Origin: Caballeronia sp. M1242
GTDB lineage: Bacteria; Pseudomonadota; Gammaproteobacteria; Burkholderiales; Burkholderiaceae
Reading direction: 5' to 3'
DNA: 64,000 nt
NCBI RefSeq assembly: GCF_017220215.1
Contig: NZ_CP071130.1
Span: 62,001-126,000, forward strand
The notes under the pieces are model-generated. The model searched no databases, was not told the DNA's origin, and saw nothing but the letters and a program-made list of their open reading frames with translations. Shown piece after piece: positions 46,460 through 57,845 of the stretch (positions are counted from its first letter, which is position 1; each line of letters opens with the position of its first letter). Both the position numbers and the translations under genes were made by a program.

Positions 46460-47425
46460 ATGAAAATTCTGATCACGGGCGGCGCGGGCTTCCTCGGCCA
46501 ACGGCTCGCCAAGCGGTTGCTTGCGCGCGGCACGCTCGACGGCCAGCCGGTCACCGAACTGCTGCTGCTCGACGTGGCGCGTCCCGCCGACGCGCAGCTG
46601 CTCGCCGACCCGCGCGTGCGCGCCGAAACCGGCGACATCGCGGAGCGCGCGGTGCTGGAACGCTGCATCGACGGGGAGACGCGCGCCATCTTTCATCTCG
46701 CGGCCATCGTCTCCGGTCAGGCCGAAGCGGAGTTCGATCTCGGCATGCGCATCAATCTGGACGCATCGCGCATGCTGCTCGAAGTGTGCCGCGCGTCGGG
46801 GCACGCGCCGCGCGTCGTGTTCACGAGCTCGGTCGCGGTGTATGGCGGCGTGCTGCCGGACATCGTGCAGGACGACACGGCGCTGAACCCGCAAACGTCG
46901 TATGGAACGCAGAAGGCCATTGCCGAACTGCTCCTCTGCGATTACTCGCGGCGCGGCTTCGTGGATGGCCGCGTGCTGCGGCTGCCGACCATCAGCGTGC
47001 GGCCGGGCAAGCCGAACGCGGCGGCGTCGTCGTTCGCGAGCGGCATCATTCGCGAGCCGCTGAACGGCGAACGCTCGGTGTGTCCGGTGGACGGCGACAC
47101 GCGGCTGTGGCTGCTTTCGCCGAAGAGCGCCGTCGATGCGCTGATCGCCGGCTGCGAGATCGATCGCGCCGAGTTCGGCATGCGGCCGATCATCAATCTG
47201 CCGGGGTTGTCGGTGAGCGTGAACGAGATGGTCGCGGCGCTGCGCGAAGTGGCGGGCGACGAGGTCGTGTCGCGCATCGACTGGCAGCGCGACGAGCGCA
47301 TCGCGAAGATCGTCGCAAGCTGGCCGGGCGCGTGGGATACGTCGCGCGCCCAGCAATTGGGACTGACGGGCGACCGGTCGTTCGCTGACGTGATTCGCGC
47401 TTATATCGAGGAAATGCGCGGGTAG
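46460..47425 (+). CDS. denD: D-erythronate dehydrogenase-like NAD-dependent epimerase/dehydratase
   Basis: The 321-residue extended SDR shows KILITGGAGFLGQRLAKRLL as nucleotide motif, FHLAAIVSGQAEAEFDLGMRIN, the catalytic SYGTQKAIAELL Tyr-Lys pair and RLPTISVRPGKPNAAASSF. This pattern is that of DenD, which oxidises D-erythronate to 2-oxo-tetronate, feeding the isomerase upstream. The kinase (OtnK) and aldolase (OtnC) needed to finish the pathway are not in the window. Confidence 0.85.
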   Translation: MKILITGGAGFLGQRLAKRLLARGTLDGQPVTELLLLDVARPADAQLLADPRVRAETGDIAERAVLERCIDGETRAIFHLAAIVSGQAEAEFDLGMRINLDASRMLLEVCRASGHAPRVVFTSSVAVYGGVLPDIVQDDTALNPQTSYGTQKAIAELLLCDYSRRGFVDGRVLRLPTISVRPGKPNAAASSFASGIIREPLNGERSVCPVDGDTRLWLLSPKSAVDALIAGCEIDRAEFGMRPIINLPGLSVSVNEMVAALREVAGDEVVSRIDWQRDERIAKIVASWPGAWDTSRAQQLGLTGDRSFADVIRAYIEEMRG

Positions 47426-47762
47426 CCGCGCAAGTCGGCGAGAACTCATGCGGAAGCGGCGCGGCAGAACTGTCGGGTGATGCCGCCGCCGACGCCTCTT
47501 AGCCGCGTTCGTCGCGCAAACACCCGCAGCCAATTCAAGGAGCGGATAGCTAACGCCATCGCGCTCGGCATGCCGCGCACGTGTCACGCTTACATCCTTA
47601 TTTCCGCGCTACACTCCTCTCTTCAGTGTGACGAAGGCCGCAGTGGATCACGGGCGTCGCACGCCCGTTTCTCCCTCGCTCGCGGCCGGATTGCCGCCTT
47701 CGCCGCGCTCGCGGCAAGCGCTTCGGTCACGTCAGAACGCCATCGCGCACGCGGGAGATCCC
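47426..47762. other. Intergenic region before the VTT-rhodanese gene
   Basis: No gene is supported in these 337 bp. Frames open through it into the next gene, but the membrane protein begins cleanly at 47763. A promoter for the VTT-rhodanese/flavoprotein pair is expected; no strong hexamers are seen. Confidence 0.45.
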
Positions 47763-48878
47763 ATGTTGCTCCACCAGCTAGTCGATCGTTTCGGCCCGGC
47801 GATCGTTTTCATCAACGTCATGGGCTCCGCGCTCGGGCTGCCCGTGCCCGCCATGCCGACGATGATCATCGTCGGTGCATCCACCGCGCTCATGGCCGTG
47901 AACGGCGGAGCGTTCTGGCCGCCGCTCGCGGGCGTGCTGGCCGTCGCCGTGCTGGGCGGCGTGCTCGGCGATCTCGTCTGGTTTCAGGGCGGGCGCAAGT
48001 ACGGCGACCGCACGCTCAAGACCATCTGCAAGCTGTCGCTCTCGCGCGATACCTGCGTGAAGAAGACCGAACGCTTCTTCGGACGCTGGGGCGTGCGCAT
48101 TCTGCTCGTCGCGAAGTTCATCCCCGGTCTGTCGCTCGTCTCGGTGCCGCTCGCGGGCGCGATGGGCGTGCGGCTGCGCAGCTTCGTCCTGCACGACGGC
48201 GCGGGCGTCGCGTTGTGGAGCGCGGTCGGTCTCTCCGTCGGCGTGGTGTTCGCGGCGGAACTGGAAATGGTCTTCGCGATGATCTCGCGGCTCGGACGCC
48301 AGGCGGTGATCGTGGTCGCGGTGCTGCTCGCCGTCTACGTGACGTACCGCTGGTGGCGCCGCCGCACGCTCATGGCGACGCTGGAGAAAGCGCGCATCTC
48401 GGTGGACGATCTCTACGCGCTGATGCACGGCGACCCGCTACCCGTCATCTTCGATATCCGCTCGGCGGAAAAGCGCATGCTCGACCCGTACGTGATTCCG
48501 GGCGCGCTGTTCGCGGACGAGCGCGAGTTGCAGAAGATCATCGAGAACTACGACAAGGACCGCAAGCTCGTCATCTATTGCTCGTGCCCGAACGAAGTGT
48601 CCGCCGCATGGATGGCGAAGACGCTGCGCAACGCGGGCTTTCGCGATGTCCTGCCGCTCACGGGCGGCCTCGACGCATGGCGGCTCGCCGGCTTCGAAGT
48701 GGCGAAGCTGACGGAGTTCGGCGAAATCGTCGCGGCGACGCCGGAGGAAGCGGAGCAAATGGCCAATACGTGCTCGCTGCCGATGGTGCGAGATGCGGCG
48801 TCGCCCAACACTTCGTCCGCCAACATGACGTCGGCGCCCCTGCATGAACCCGGCCTACCTCACGGAGATCACGCATGA
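47763..48878 (+). CDS. DedA-like VTT membrane protein fused to a rhodanese domain
   Basis: The 371-residue protein has an N-terminal SNARE-associated/VTT domain with several membrane segments (LGLPVPAMPTMIIVGAS, VAVLGGVLGDLVWFQGGRKYG, VAKFIPGLSLVSVPLAGAMGV). It continues into a cytoplasmic rhodanese-like domain (DPLPVIFDIRSAEKRML, LVIYCSCPNEVSAAWMAKTL) with Cys in the active loop, and a short His/Pro tail. DedA proteins transport lipids or ions; the rhodanese part could transfer sulfur or sense redox state. It overlaps the downstream flavoprotein gene by 4 bp (ATGA). Confidence 0.87.
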   Translation: MLLHQLVDRFGPAIVFINVMGSALGLPVPAMPTMIIVGASTALMAVNGGAFWPPLAGVLAVAVLGGVLGDLVWFQGGRKYGDRTLKTICKLSLSRDTCVKKTERFFGRWGVRILLVAKFIPGLSLVSVPLAGAMGVRLRSFVLHDGAGVALWSAVGLSVGVVFAAELEMVFAMISRLGRQAVIVVAVLLAVYVTYRWWRRRTLMATLEKARISVDDLYALMHGDPLPVIFDIRSAEKRMLDPYVIPGALFADERELQKIIENYDKDRKLVIYCSCPNEVSAAWMAKTLRNAGFRDVLPLTGGLDAWRLAGFEVAKLTEFGEIVAATPEEAEQMANTCSLPMVRDAASPNTSSANMTSAPLHEPGLPHGDHA

Positions 48879-50671
48879 GCACCACCCCGAACAGCGATCG
48901 CGCCACGCAGATGCCGAATGTCGTGGCGTGGAGTCCGGGCATGCCGCCGCCGGACGATTCGGGCACGCCGGCGCCTGCCGCCGCAGCCGCGCCCGAAGCG
49001 GAGAGCGCGCCGTTTTCGCCGCTGCAAACGCGGGCGCACCAGATGTTTCCGCGTCTCACCGACGACGAGATTCAGCGCATGTCCCGCTTCGGCGAGGCGG
49101 CGCGCTGGCGCGCGGGCGAGTGGATGTTCCGCACGGGCGAAGTCGGGCGCGGCATGGTGGTCATCCTTAAGGGGCTCGTGCGCGTCACGCGGCGCGATGC
49201 GCTCGGCAAGACGCATATCGTCGTCGAACACGGCGCCGGGCATTTTCTCGCGGAAGTGGCGCAGCTTTCCGGCAAGCCGTGCCTGGTCGACGGCATGGCG
49301 GCCGAAGATGTCGAAGGCTTCGTGATTCCGCCCGAACGGCTGCGCGCGCTGCTCGTCGCCGAAGCGGAACTCGGCGAGCGCATCATGCGCGCGCTGATCC
49401 TGCGGCGCGTCGGGTTGATCGAGAAGGGCAGTGGGCCCGTGTTGCTCGGCCAGGCGGACGATGGCCGGCTCATCTCGCTGCAAGGCTTCTTCCGGCGCAA
49501 CGGCTATCCGCACACGGTCATCGACGCCAACACCGACCCGGACGCCATCGCGCTCTTGGAGCGCATCTCGGCATCCACGGCGGATTTTCCGCTCGTCATT
49601 TGTCCGGACGGCACGGTGTTGCGCGCGCCCGATGAGAATCAGGTAGCGACGCAGCTCGGCTGGCTGCCCGAGTTCGATTCGAACCACGTCTACGATGTCG
49701 CGATCGTCGGCGCAGGGCCGGCCGGTCTTGCGACAGCCGTTTATGCGGCGTCCGAAGGATTGTCGGTGGCCGTGTTCGATTGCCGCGCGCCGGGCGGTCA
49801 GGCGGGCGCGAGCTCCCGCATCGAAAACTATCTCGGCTTTCCGACCGGCATCTCCGGTCAGGCGCTCGCGGGGCGGGCGTTCGTGCAGGCGCAGAAGTTC
49901 GGCGCTCACATCGCCATTCCGACGCGCATCAAGGCGCTGCATTGCGGCGAGTCGCCCATTCAAATCGAGCTGGAAAACGGCACGCGCGTCGCCACGCAGA
50001 CGGTCGTGATCGCGTCGGGTGCGGCGTACCGGCGGCCGGCCATCGAAGGGCTGGAACGTTACGAGGGCCGTGGCACGTACTACTGGGCGTCGCCGGTGGA
50101 GGCGAAGCTCTGCAAGAACGCGGACGTCGTGCTGGTGGGCGGCGGCAATTCGGCGGGGCAGGCGGCGGTGTATCTCGCATCGCACGCGCGTCACGTCGAC
50201 GTGCTGATTCGCGGCGCGAGTCTCTCGGCGAGCATGTCGCACTATCTGGTCGAGCGTATCGGCTCGTTGCCCAACGTGACGGTACGCACGCATACGCAGA
50301 TCGTCTCGCTGGAAGGCGATGACCGCGTGCTCACGGCCATCAACTGCAAGACGCCGGATGGGCCGCTGAGACTCGAATCGCGGCATCTGTTCCTGTTTAC
50401 CGGCGCGGACCCGAACACCGACTGGCTGCGCGATTGCAGCGTGAATACGGATGCAAAAGGCTTCGTGCTGACCGGACCCGAGGCGCACGAGGGACGCACC
50501 GAAGGCGTGATGGGACTGGAGACGAGCGTGCCGGGCGTGTTCGCCATCGGCGACGTGCGCTCCAGTTCGACCAAGCGCGTGGCGGCGGCCGTGGGCGAAG
50601 GCGCGGCGGTCGTCTCGCAGATTCACGCGTTGCTGGCGCAGCGCGAAGTGGCGAGCGTCGCTGGAACGTGA
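48875..50671 (+). CDS. Cyclic-nucleotide-binding domain fused to thioredoxin-reductase-like flavoprotein
   Basis: The 598-residue protein starts with a Pro/Ala-rich tail of 45 residues, a cNMP-binding domain (FGEAARWRAGEWMFRTGEVGRGMVVI, FLAEVAQLSGKPCLVDG) and a glutaredoxin/thioredoxin-like linker (RNGYPHTVIDANTDPDAIALLER). A pyridine nucleotide-disulfide oxidoreductase unit follows (VAIVGAGPAGLATAVYAASEGL for FAD, VVLVGGGNSAGQAAVYLA for NADPH). No CxxC redox pair is visible at the usual place; the residues are FDCRAPGGQAGASSRIE. It is co-translated with the VTT-rhodanese protein, suggesting a membrane-linked redox function. Confidence 0.88.
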   Translation: MSTTPNSDRATQMPNVVAWSPGMPPPDDSGTPAPAAAAAPEAESAPFSPLQTRAHQMFPRLTDDEIQRMSRFGEAARWRAGEWMFRTGEVGRGMVVILKGLVRVTRRDALGKTHIVVEHGAGHFLAEVAQLSGKPCLVDGMAAEDVEGFVIPPERLRALLVAEAELGERIMRALILRRVGLIEKGSGPVLLGQADDGRLISLQGFFRRNGYPHTVIDANTDPDAIALLERISASTADFPLVICPDGTVLRAPDENQVATQLGWLPEFDSNHVYDVAIVGAGPAGLATAVYAASEGLSVAVFDCRAPGGQAGASSRIENYLGFPTGISGQALAGRAFVQAQKFGAHIAIPTRIKALHCGESPIQIELENGTRVATQTVVIASGAAYRRPAIEGLERYEGRGTYYWASPVEAKLCKNADVVLVGGGNSAGQAAVYLASHARHVDVLIRGASLSASMSHYLVERIGSLPNVTVRTHTQIVSLEGDDRVLTAINCKTPDGPLRLESRHLFLFTGADPNTDWLRDCSVNTDAKGFVLTGPEAHEGRTEGVMGLETSVPGVFAIGDVRSSSTKRVAAAVGEGAAVVSQIHALLAQREVASVAGT

Positions 50672-50689
50672 GCGCTAGGCCGGGCGCGC

Positions 50690-52102
50690 TCAGGCTGCGG
50701 CGGGAAAGCGCAGCGTGAACTCGATCCAGCCGTCGGCCGAGCACTCCGCCGACGCGCTTCCGCCGTGCATCCGCATGATCGCCTGCACGATGGCGAGGCC
50801 GAGTCCACTCGATTCGGTCCATTCGCTGCGCGCTGCATCGCCACGATAGAAGCGGTCGAAAAGCCGCGCGAGTACTTCGCGCGGAATCGGCGCGCCGCGA
50901 TTTCCCACGACGATGCACGCGCCCTCGGCATCCGCATGGCCGGACAGACGCACGACGCTGTCCGGCGTCGCATATCGCACCGCGTTCACCACCACATTGC
51001 CGATAGCGCGGCGGCACATGATCGCGTTGGCGTGCATGTCGCCGGTTGCGTCGATATCGAACGTGATGCGGCGTTCTTCCGCGATGCCTTCGAAATACGC
51101 CGCGATGCTCTGCAATTCCTCGCGTATGTCGAGACGCTCGCGCTCGATGGCCTGCTCGCCGTGATCCGCTTGCGCGAGAAACAGGATGTTCTGCGCGATG
51201 CGCGCGAGCCGCTCCAGTTCTTCGAGATTCGATTCGAGCACGCTGCGATATTCCGGCGCGCTGCGCGCGTGCGCGAGCGTCACCTGTGTCTCGCCGATCA
51301 ACACGCCGATGGGCGTGCGCAGTTCGTGCGCGAGGTCCGCCGAGAATTGCAGCAGGCGCTCGTAACCGGTTTCCAGACGGTCGAGCATGGCGTTGAACGA
51401 AGCGGCGAGGCCCTGCAATTCAGTCGGCGCATGGGCCACGTCGAGACGCGCGGACAGGCGGTGGGGCGTGATCTCGGCGGCTTTGTCGGCCATGAGCTTG
51501 AGCGGTCGCAGGCCGCGGCTCGTGGCCCAGTACGCCAGCAACATCGCGATGAGCGCCGCGCCGATCATGTTGACCCACACGCGAACGAGGTACGTGGACA
51601 GCACGCGCGCTTCCTGCGTCATTACATGCGCCGCGATGATCTCGACCACTTCGCCGCTTTCGCCGATGCGCGCCTGCGCGCCGATCCAGCGCATGCGCAC
51701 GCCGTCGGCGCGGGCGCCTTCGTACAGATCGTCGAGTCCGATCGCGCGGTTCACCGGCACGATATGCAGCGGCGGCAACGGCATAGGGTCGGGATTGACG
51801 TTGATGAACGCCGCCGATCCCGCGCGCCGGAAGATGATCACGTCCTGCCGGTCGCCGAGCATAGTTTCGAACAGCCGGGGGCGCGCTTCGATCTCGTTGA
51901 TGGTGTAGAGATCGTGCAGCAACGAGCGAAAGTGCTCCACGCGCCCGATCAACTGATAATCGGCGCGCGTGGACAGCGCCGAGTTCGTCGCCTGATACAG
52001 CGCCACGCCGACCATGCCGACCACGATCCACACGATGGCCGCGAACGACAACGCGATGCGCAGCGCAAGCGAGCGCGAGCGCGGAATCAAGCGCCGGTTC
52101 AA
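50690..52102 (-). CDS. Sensor histidine kinase, heavy-metal/HprS-type
   Basis: The membrane kinase of about 470 residues has TM1 ([25 protein letters not shown]), a periplasmic sensor of about 160 residues, TM2 ([17 protein letters not shown]), HAMP, the H-box [16 protein letters not shown], an N-box ([16 protein letters not shown]) and a G-box ([18 protein letters not shown]). It resembles CusS/IrlS/HprS. A TTG at 52102 overlapping the response-regulator stop (TTGA) is the likely coupled start; a second TTG four codons on is possible. Confidence 0.87.
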   Translation of the reverse strand: MNRRLIPRSRSLALRIALSFAAIVWIVVGMVGVALYQATNSALSTRADYQLIGRVEHFRSLLHDLYTINEIEARPRLFETMLGDRQDVIIFRRAGSAAFINVNPDPMPLPPLHIVPVNRAIGLDDLYEGARADGVRMRWIGAQARIGESGEVVEIIAAHVMTQEARVLSTYLVRVWVNMIGAALIAMLLAYWATSRGLRPLKLMADKAAEITPHRLSARLDVAHAPTELQGLAASFNAMLDRLETGYERLLQFSADLAHELRTPIGVLIGETQVTLAHARSAPEYRSVLESNLEELERLARIAQNILFLAQADHGEQAIERERLDIREELQSIAAYFEGIAEERRITFDIDATGDMHANAIMCRRAIGNVVVNAVRYATPDSVVRLSGHADAEGACIVVGNRGAPIPREVLARLFDRFYRGDAARSEWTESSGLGLAIVQAIMRMHGGSASAECSADGWIEFTLRFPAAA

Positions 52103-52770
52103 GCATCCTCTCCGAACGAATAGCCGATGCTGCGCACCGTGTGAATGAGCTTCGGCTCGAATGCGTTGTCGATCTTCGCGCGCAGGCGTTTGACGGCGAC
52201 ATCGACCACATTGGTGTCGCTGTCGAAGTTCATGTCCCACACTTCGGATGCGATGAGCGTGCGCGACAACGCTTCGCCGGGATGCTTGCAGAACAGATGC
52301 AGCAGCGCGAATTCCTTGTTGGTCAACACGATGTCGATGCCCTTGCGCGTGACCTTGCGGCGCAGGACATCCACATGCAGATCGGCGATCTGAAACGTAT
52401 CGGACTCGCGCATCACGCCGCGACGCAGCAGCGTGCGAATGCGCAAGACAAGCTCGGTGAAGGAGAACGGCTTGACGAGGTAATCGTCCGCGCCGAGTTC
52501 GAGCCCGTGAATGCGGTCCGTGACATGATCGCGCGCCGTGAGAAAGATGACAGGCAAGTCACGCTTCGCGCGTAACGCGGCCATGACCTGCCATCCGTCG
52601 ATGCCGGGCAGCATCACGTCCAGTACGATCAGCTCGTACGGGTTCGCAAGCGCCTGATGCAGGCCGTCCGTGCCGTTGCGCACGAGGTCCACCTGATAGC
52701 CGGACTCGATGAGCCCTTTCTTCAGGTAATCGCCGGTCTTGCGGTCGTCTTCGATCACGAGAATGGTCAT
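52099..52770 (-). CDS. OmpR-family response regulator, CusR/HprR-type
   Basis: This 223-residue regulator has a receiver domain with phospho-acceptor Asp51 ([15 protein letters not shown]), the acidic pair EDD at 7-9, Thr in VIFLTARD and Lys in LVKPFSF, and a C-terminal winged-helix domain ([17 protein letters not shown]). It pairs with the downstream kinase. The inverted repeat ATGAC-N6-GTCAT upstream, in the divergent promoter region of the cytochrome/molybdoenzyme operon, is a likely binding site. Confidence 0.92.
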   Translation of the reverse strand: MTILVIEDDRKTGDYLKKGLIESGYQVDLVRNGTDGLHQALANPYELIVLDVMLPGIDGWQVMAALRAKRDLPVIFLTARDHVTDRIHGLELGADDYLVKPFSFTELVLRIRTLLRRGVMRESDTFQIADLHVDVLRRKVTRKGIDIVLTNKEFALLHLFCKHPGEALSRTLIASEVWDMNFDSDTNVVDVAVKRLRAKIDNAFEPKLIHTVRSIGYSFGEDA

Positions 52771-52833
52771 GCGCGCGAGCTTCGTTATCAGGTTGACGTG
52801 ATTCTATCGAGCGTCTGCCGTTTCCCGCCGCAA

Positions 52834-52849
52834 ATGACAAAAACGTCAT
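52834..52849. promoter_or_regulatory. Candidate response-regulator box
   Basis: ATGAC-AAAAAC-GTCAT is an inverted repeat in the 124-bp divergent region between the response regulator and the cytochrome b gene. The size and symmetry suit an OmpR-type dimer site; which operon it controls is inferred from position. Confidence 0.5.
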
Positions 52850-52894
52850 GGAGAGGTCATCGATCGATCAGTGCGCGGCCGTTAGCATGCGTCC

Positions 52895-53527
52895 ATGCTC
52901 GATCATCGACCCGCGAGGCAATACGTGCAAGAACGAACACTTCGGCCGGTTCAGCCGCTCTGGTTGCGCATCACGCATTGGGTGAATGCGCTCGCTATCG
53001 TTGCGATGGTGACGAGCGGCTGGCAAATCTATAACGCGTCGCCCATCTTCAAGGCGCTCACGTTCGCGCCCGCCATCACGCTCGGCGGCTGGCTCGGCGG
53101 CGCGCTTCAATGGCATTTCGCGGCGATGTGGCTGCTGGTCGCGAACTTCATCGTCTATCTCGCGATGAATGTGGCGACCGGCCGCCTGCGCCGTCGCATG
53201 TTTCCGTTGAGCATCAAAAGCGTAATCAGCGATGCGTTCGCGGCGCTGCGCGGCAAGCTCGGCCACGACGATCTCACGCACTACAACGCGGTGCAGAAGT
53301 TCGCGTATCTCGCGGTGATCGTGGATATCGTCGTCATCATTCTGTCGGGGCTGGTCGTGTGGAAGTCTGTGCAGTTTCCGTGGCTGCGCACGCTGATGGG
53401 CGGCTATGACAACGCCCGCGTCGTGCATTTCTTCGGCATGAGCTTTCTGGTTGCGTTCGTCGTGCTGCATGTGGCGATGGTCGCGCTCGTGCCGCGTTCG
53501 CTCGTATTGATGATCAAAGGACGTTGA
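52895..53527 (+). CDS. Cytochrome b/b6-domain membrane protein (cytochrome b561 type)
   Basis: The 210-residue protein has four to five membrane helices with haem-ligand His in LWLRITHWVNALAIV, ALQWHFAAMWLLVANF, ARVVHFFGMSFLVAFVVLHVAMVAL. This is the pattern of the b-type cytochromes that pass electrons to periplasmic molybdoenzymes. It is directly followed (4 bp) by the molybdopterin enzyme gene, so the pair should form an electron-transfer unit comparable in arrangement to MsrQ-MsrP, although the cytochrome is not MsrQ itself. Confidence 0.87.
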   Translation: MLDHRPARQYVQERTLRPVQPLWLRITHWVNALAIVAMVTSGWQIYNASPIFKALTFAPAITLGGWLGGALQWHFAAMWLLVANFIVYLAMNVATGRLRRRMFPLSIKSVISDAFAALRGKLGHDDLTHYNAVQKFAYLAVIVDIVVIILSGLVVWKSVQFPWLRTLMGGYDNARVVHFFGMSFLVAFVVLHVAMVALVPRSLVLMIKGR

Positions 53528-53531
53528 CGCC

Positions 53532-54299
53532 ATGCCGATCAGCAAGAACACACTCGACGCCGAGTCCATCGTCAAGGACGCAGCGAAGGAACTCAAAGCG
53601 CCCGCGCGGCGCCTGTTCGGCAAGCGGATTCTTTCGCTGGGCGGCCTCGTAATGCTGTCGGGCTGCAATATCACCGACGACAAATCCGTGAACGCGATGC
53701 TGCGCAAGATTTCGTCGCTGAACGACGACGCGCAGGCGCTGCTCTTCGATCCGAACAAGCTCGCGCCGACGTATCCCGAGTCGATGATCACGCGGCCGTT
53801 TCCGTTTAACGCGTTTTATGACATCGACCAAGTGCCGGAAGTGGATCCGTCCGCGTACAAGCTTGCAGTCGGCGGTCTCGTCAAAGGCAAGCGCGTGTGG
53901 ACGCTCGACGAGCTTCACGCGATGCCGCAGGAAAGCCAGATCACGCGGCACATCTGCATAGAAGGCTGGAGCGCGATCGGCAAATGGGGTGGCGTGCGCT
54001 TTGCGCAGTTTCTGGCGCGCGCGGGCGCGGATACGAGCGCGAAGTATGTCGCGTTCCATTGCGCGGACAACTACTCGACGAGCATCGACATGCCGACCGC
54101 GCTGCACGCGCAGACGCTGCTCACGCTGACCTACGACGGTCAGATCTTGCCGCCGAAGTACGGATTCCCGATGAAGCTGCGCATGCCGACCAAGCTCGGC
54201 TACAAGAACCCGAAGCATATCGTCGCGATGACCGTGACCAACGAATACCCCGGCGGCTATTGGGAGAACCAGGGCTACAACTGGTTCGGCGGTTCCTGA
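53532..54299 (+). CDS. Molybdopterin-dependent oxidoreductase, sulfite-oxidase/MsrP-like
   Basis: The 255-residue protein has the sulfite oxidase Mo-binding fold: FPFNAFYDIDQVPEVDPSAYKLAVGG at the start of the domain, ITRHICIEGWSAIGKWGG with the Mo-ligating Cys, and YGFPMKLRMPTKLGYKNPKHI near the end. A segment ILSLGGLVMLSGCNI near residue 40 looks like a lipobox or signal region, suggesting export and attachment; no clear RR twin-arginine motif is seen. With the cytochrome it may reduce an oxidised substrate in the periplasm. Confidence 0.87.
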   Translation: MPISKNTLDAESIVKDAAKELKAPARRLFGKRILSLGGLVMLSGCNITDDKSVNAMLRKISSLNDDAQALLFDPNKLAPTYPESMITRPFPFNAFYDIDQVPEVDPSAYKLAVGGLVKGKRVWTLDELHAMPQESQITRHICIEGWSAIGKWGGVRFAQFLARAGADTSAKYVAFHCADNYSTSIDMPTALHAQTLLTLTYDGQILPPKYGFPMKLRMPTKLGYKNPKHIVAMTVTNEYPGGYWENQGYNWFGGS

Positions 54300-54348
54300 T
54301 CAGACGTTGATTCAACACTTGTCTTTTGTTCAACCACAAGGAGATTGC

Positions 54349-54960
54349 ATGTCCATTCGCATGAAACTCGGCGTCAGCATCGCGGCGCTCGCATTCACGG
54401 CTGGCGCGTTCGCGCAGACGCCCGCTGCCAAGCCCACGCGTATTCGCGGCGATATCGTTGCGCTGTCGGGCGATACGCTCACGGTGCATCGTCGTAGCGG
54501 CGATACGGTCAAAATCACGGTCAAAGCCGACACGCCCGTGACGGCGCTCAGGAACATCAAGCTGCAGGACATCAAGCCGGGCGAATTCGTCGGCACGGCC
54601 GCGACGACGGGCACCGATGGCAAGCTGACGGCGACCGAAGTGCTGGTCTTCCCGGAAGCGGCGCGCGGCACCGGCGAGGGTCACTACGCGTGGGATCTGG
54701 GCCCGCAAAGCTCGATGACGAATGCGAATGTCGATCAGGTCGTGCAGGGCACGAGCGGACGTGATCTGAAGCTGTCGTACAAGGGCGGGTCGAGTTCGAT
54801 CACGGTGCCGGAGAATGTGCCGGTGGTGACGTTTGCGCCTGCCACGCACGATGATCTGAAGCCGGGGAAGAAGGTGTTCGTCGTGGCGAGCCCGGCGGGT
54901 GGGGATTTCGCGGCGCAGCGGATCGTGGTGGAGAAGGAAGGGGTTGTGCCGCCGATGTGA
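54349..54960 (+). CDS. Secreted DUF5666-like protein
   Basis: The 203-residue periplasmic protein has a signal peptide cut near AFTAGAFAQTPA and two OB-like beta units (IRGDIVALSGDTLTVHRRSGDTV and IKLQDIKPGEFVGTAATTG), as in DUF5666. AAGGAGATTGC precedes the ATG at 54349. It is 49 bp downstream of the molybdoenzyme and probably belongs to the same operon. The function is unknown; similar proteins sit beside molybdoenzyme/cytochrome pairs. Confidence 0.75.
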   Translation: MSIRMKLGVSIAALAFTAGAFAQTPAAKPTRIRGDIVALSGDTLTVHRRSGDTVKITVKADTPVTALRNIKLQDIKPGEFVGTAATTGTDGKLTATEVLVFPEAARGTGEGHYAWDLGPQSSMTNANVDQVVQGTSGRDLKLSYKGGSSSITVPENVPVVTFAPATHDDLKPGKKVFVVASPAGGDFAAQRIVVEKEGVVPPM

Positions 54961-54993
54961 GGGGGCAGGTGGGCACACGGATGCCACGCACCC

Positions 54994-55021
54994 GAAAAAA
55001 AAACCCGGCCAAGGCCGGGTT
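54994..55021 (-). terminator. Terminator after acnA
   Basis: AACCCGGCC and GGCCGGGTT pair perfectly around AA (TT on the minus strand), followed on the minus strand by an uninterrupted T-run. It lies about 50 bp after the acnA stop. The opposite strand has only a short T stretch. Confidence 0.88.
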
Positions 55022-55070
55022 CAATGTTCCCGCGCCCTTTCGGGCGCGGTCACCTGCAAAACACTTCCGC

Positions 55071-57776
<2,706 letters not shown>

Positions 57777-57845
57777 GGTTATTTTCCTAGGGCTAAACGA
57801 GGAAATAGCTTCGATGCAACGTTTCTGTATGACCGAGTCGATCGA

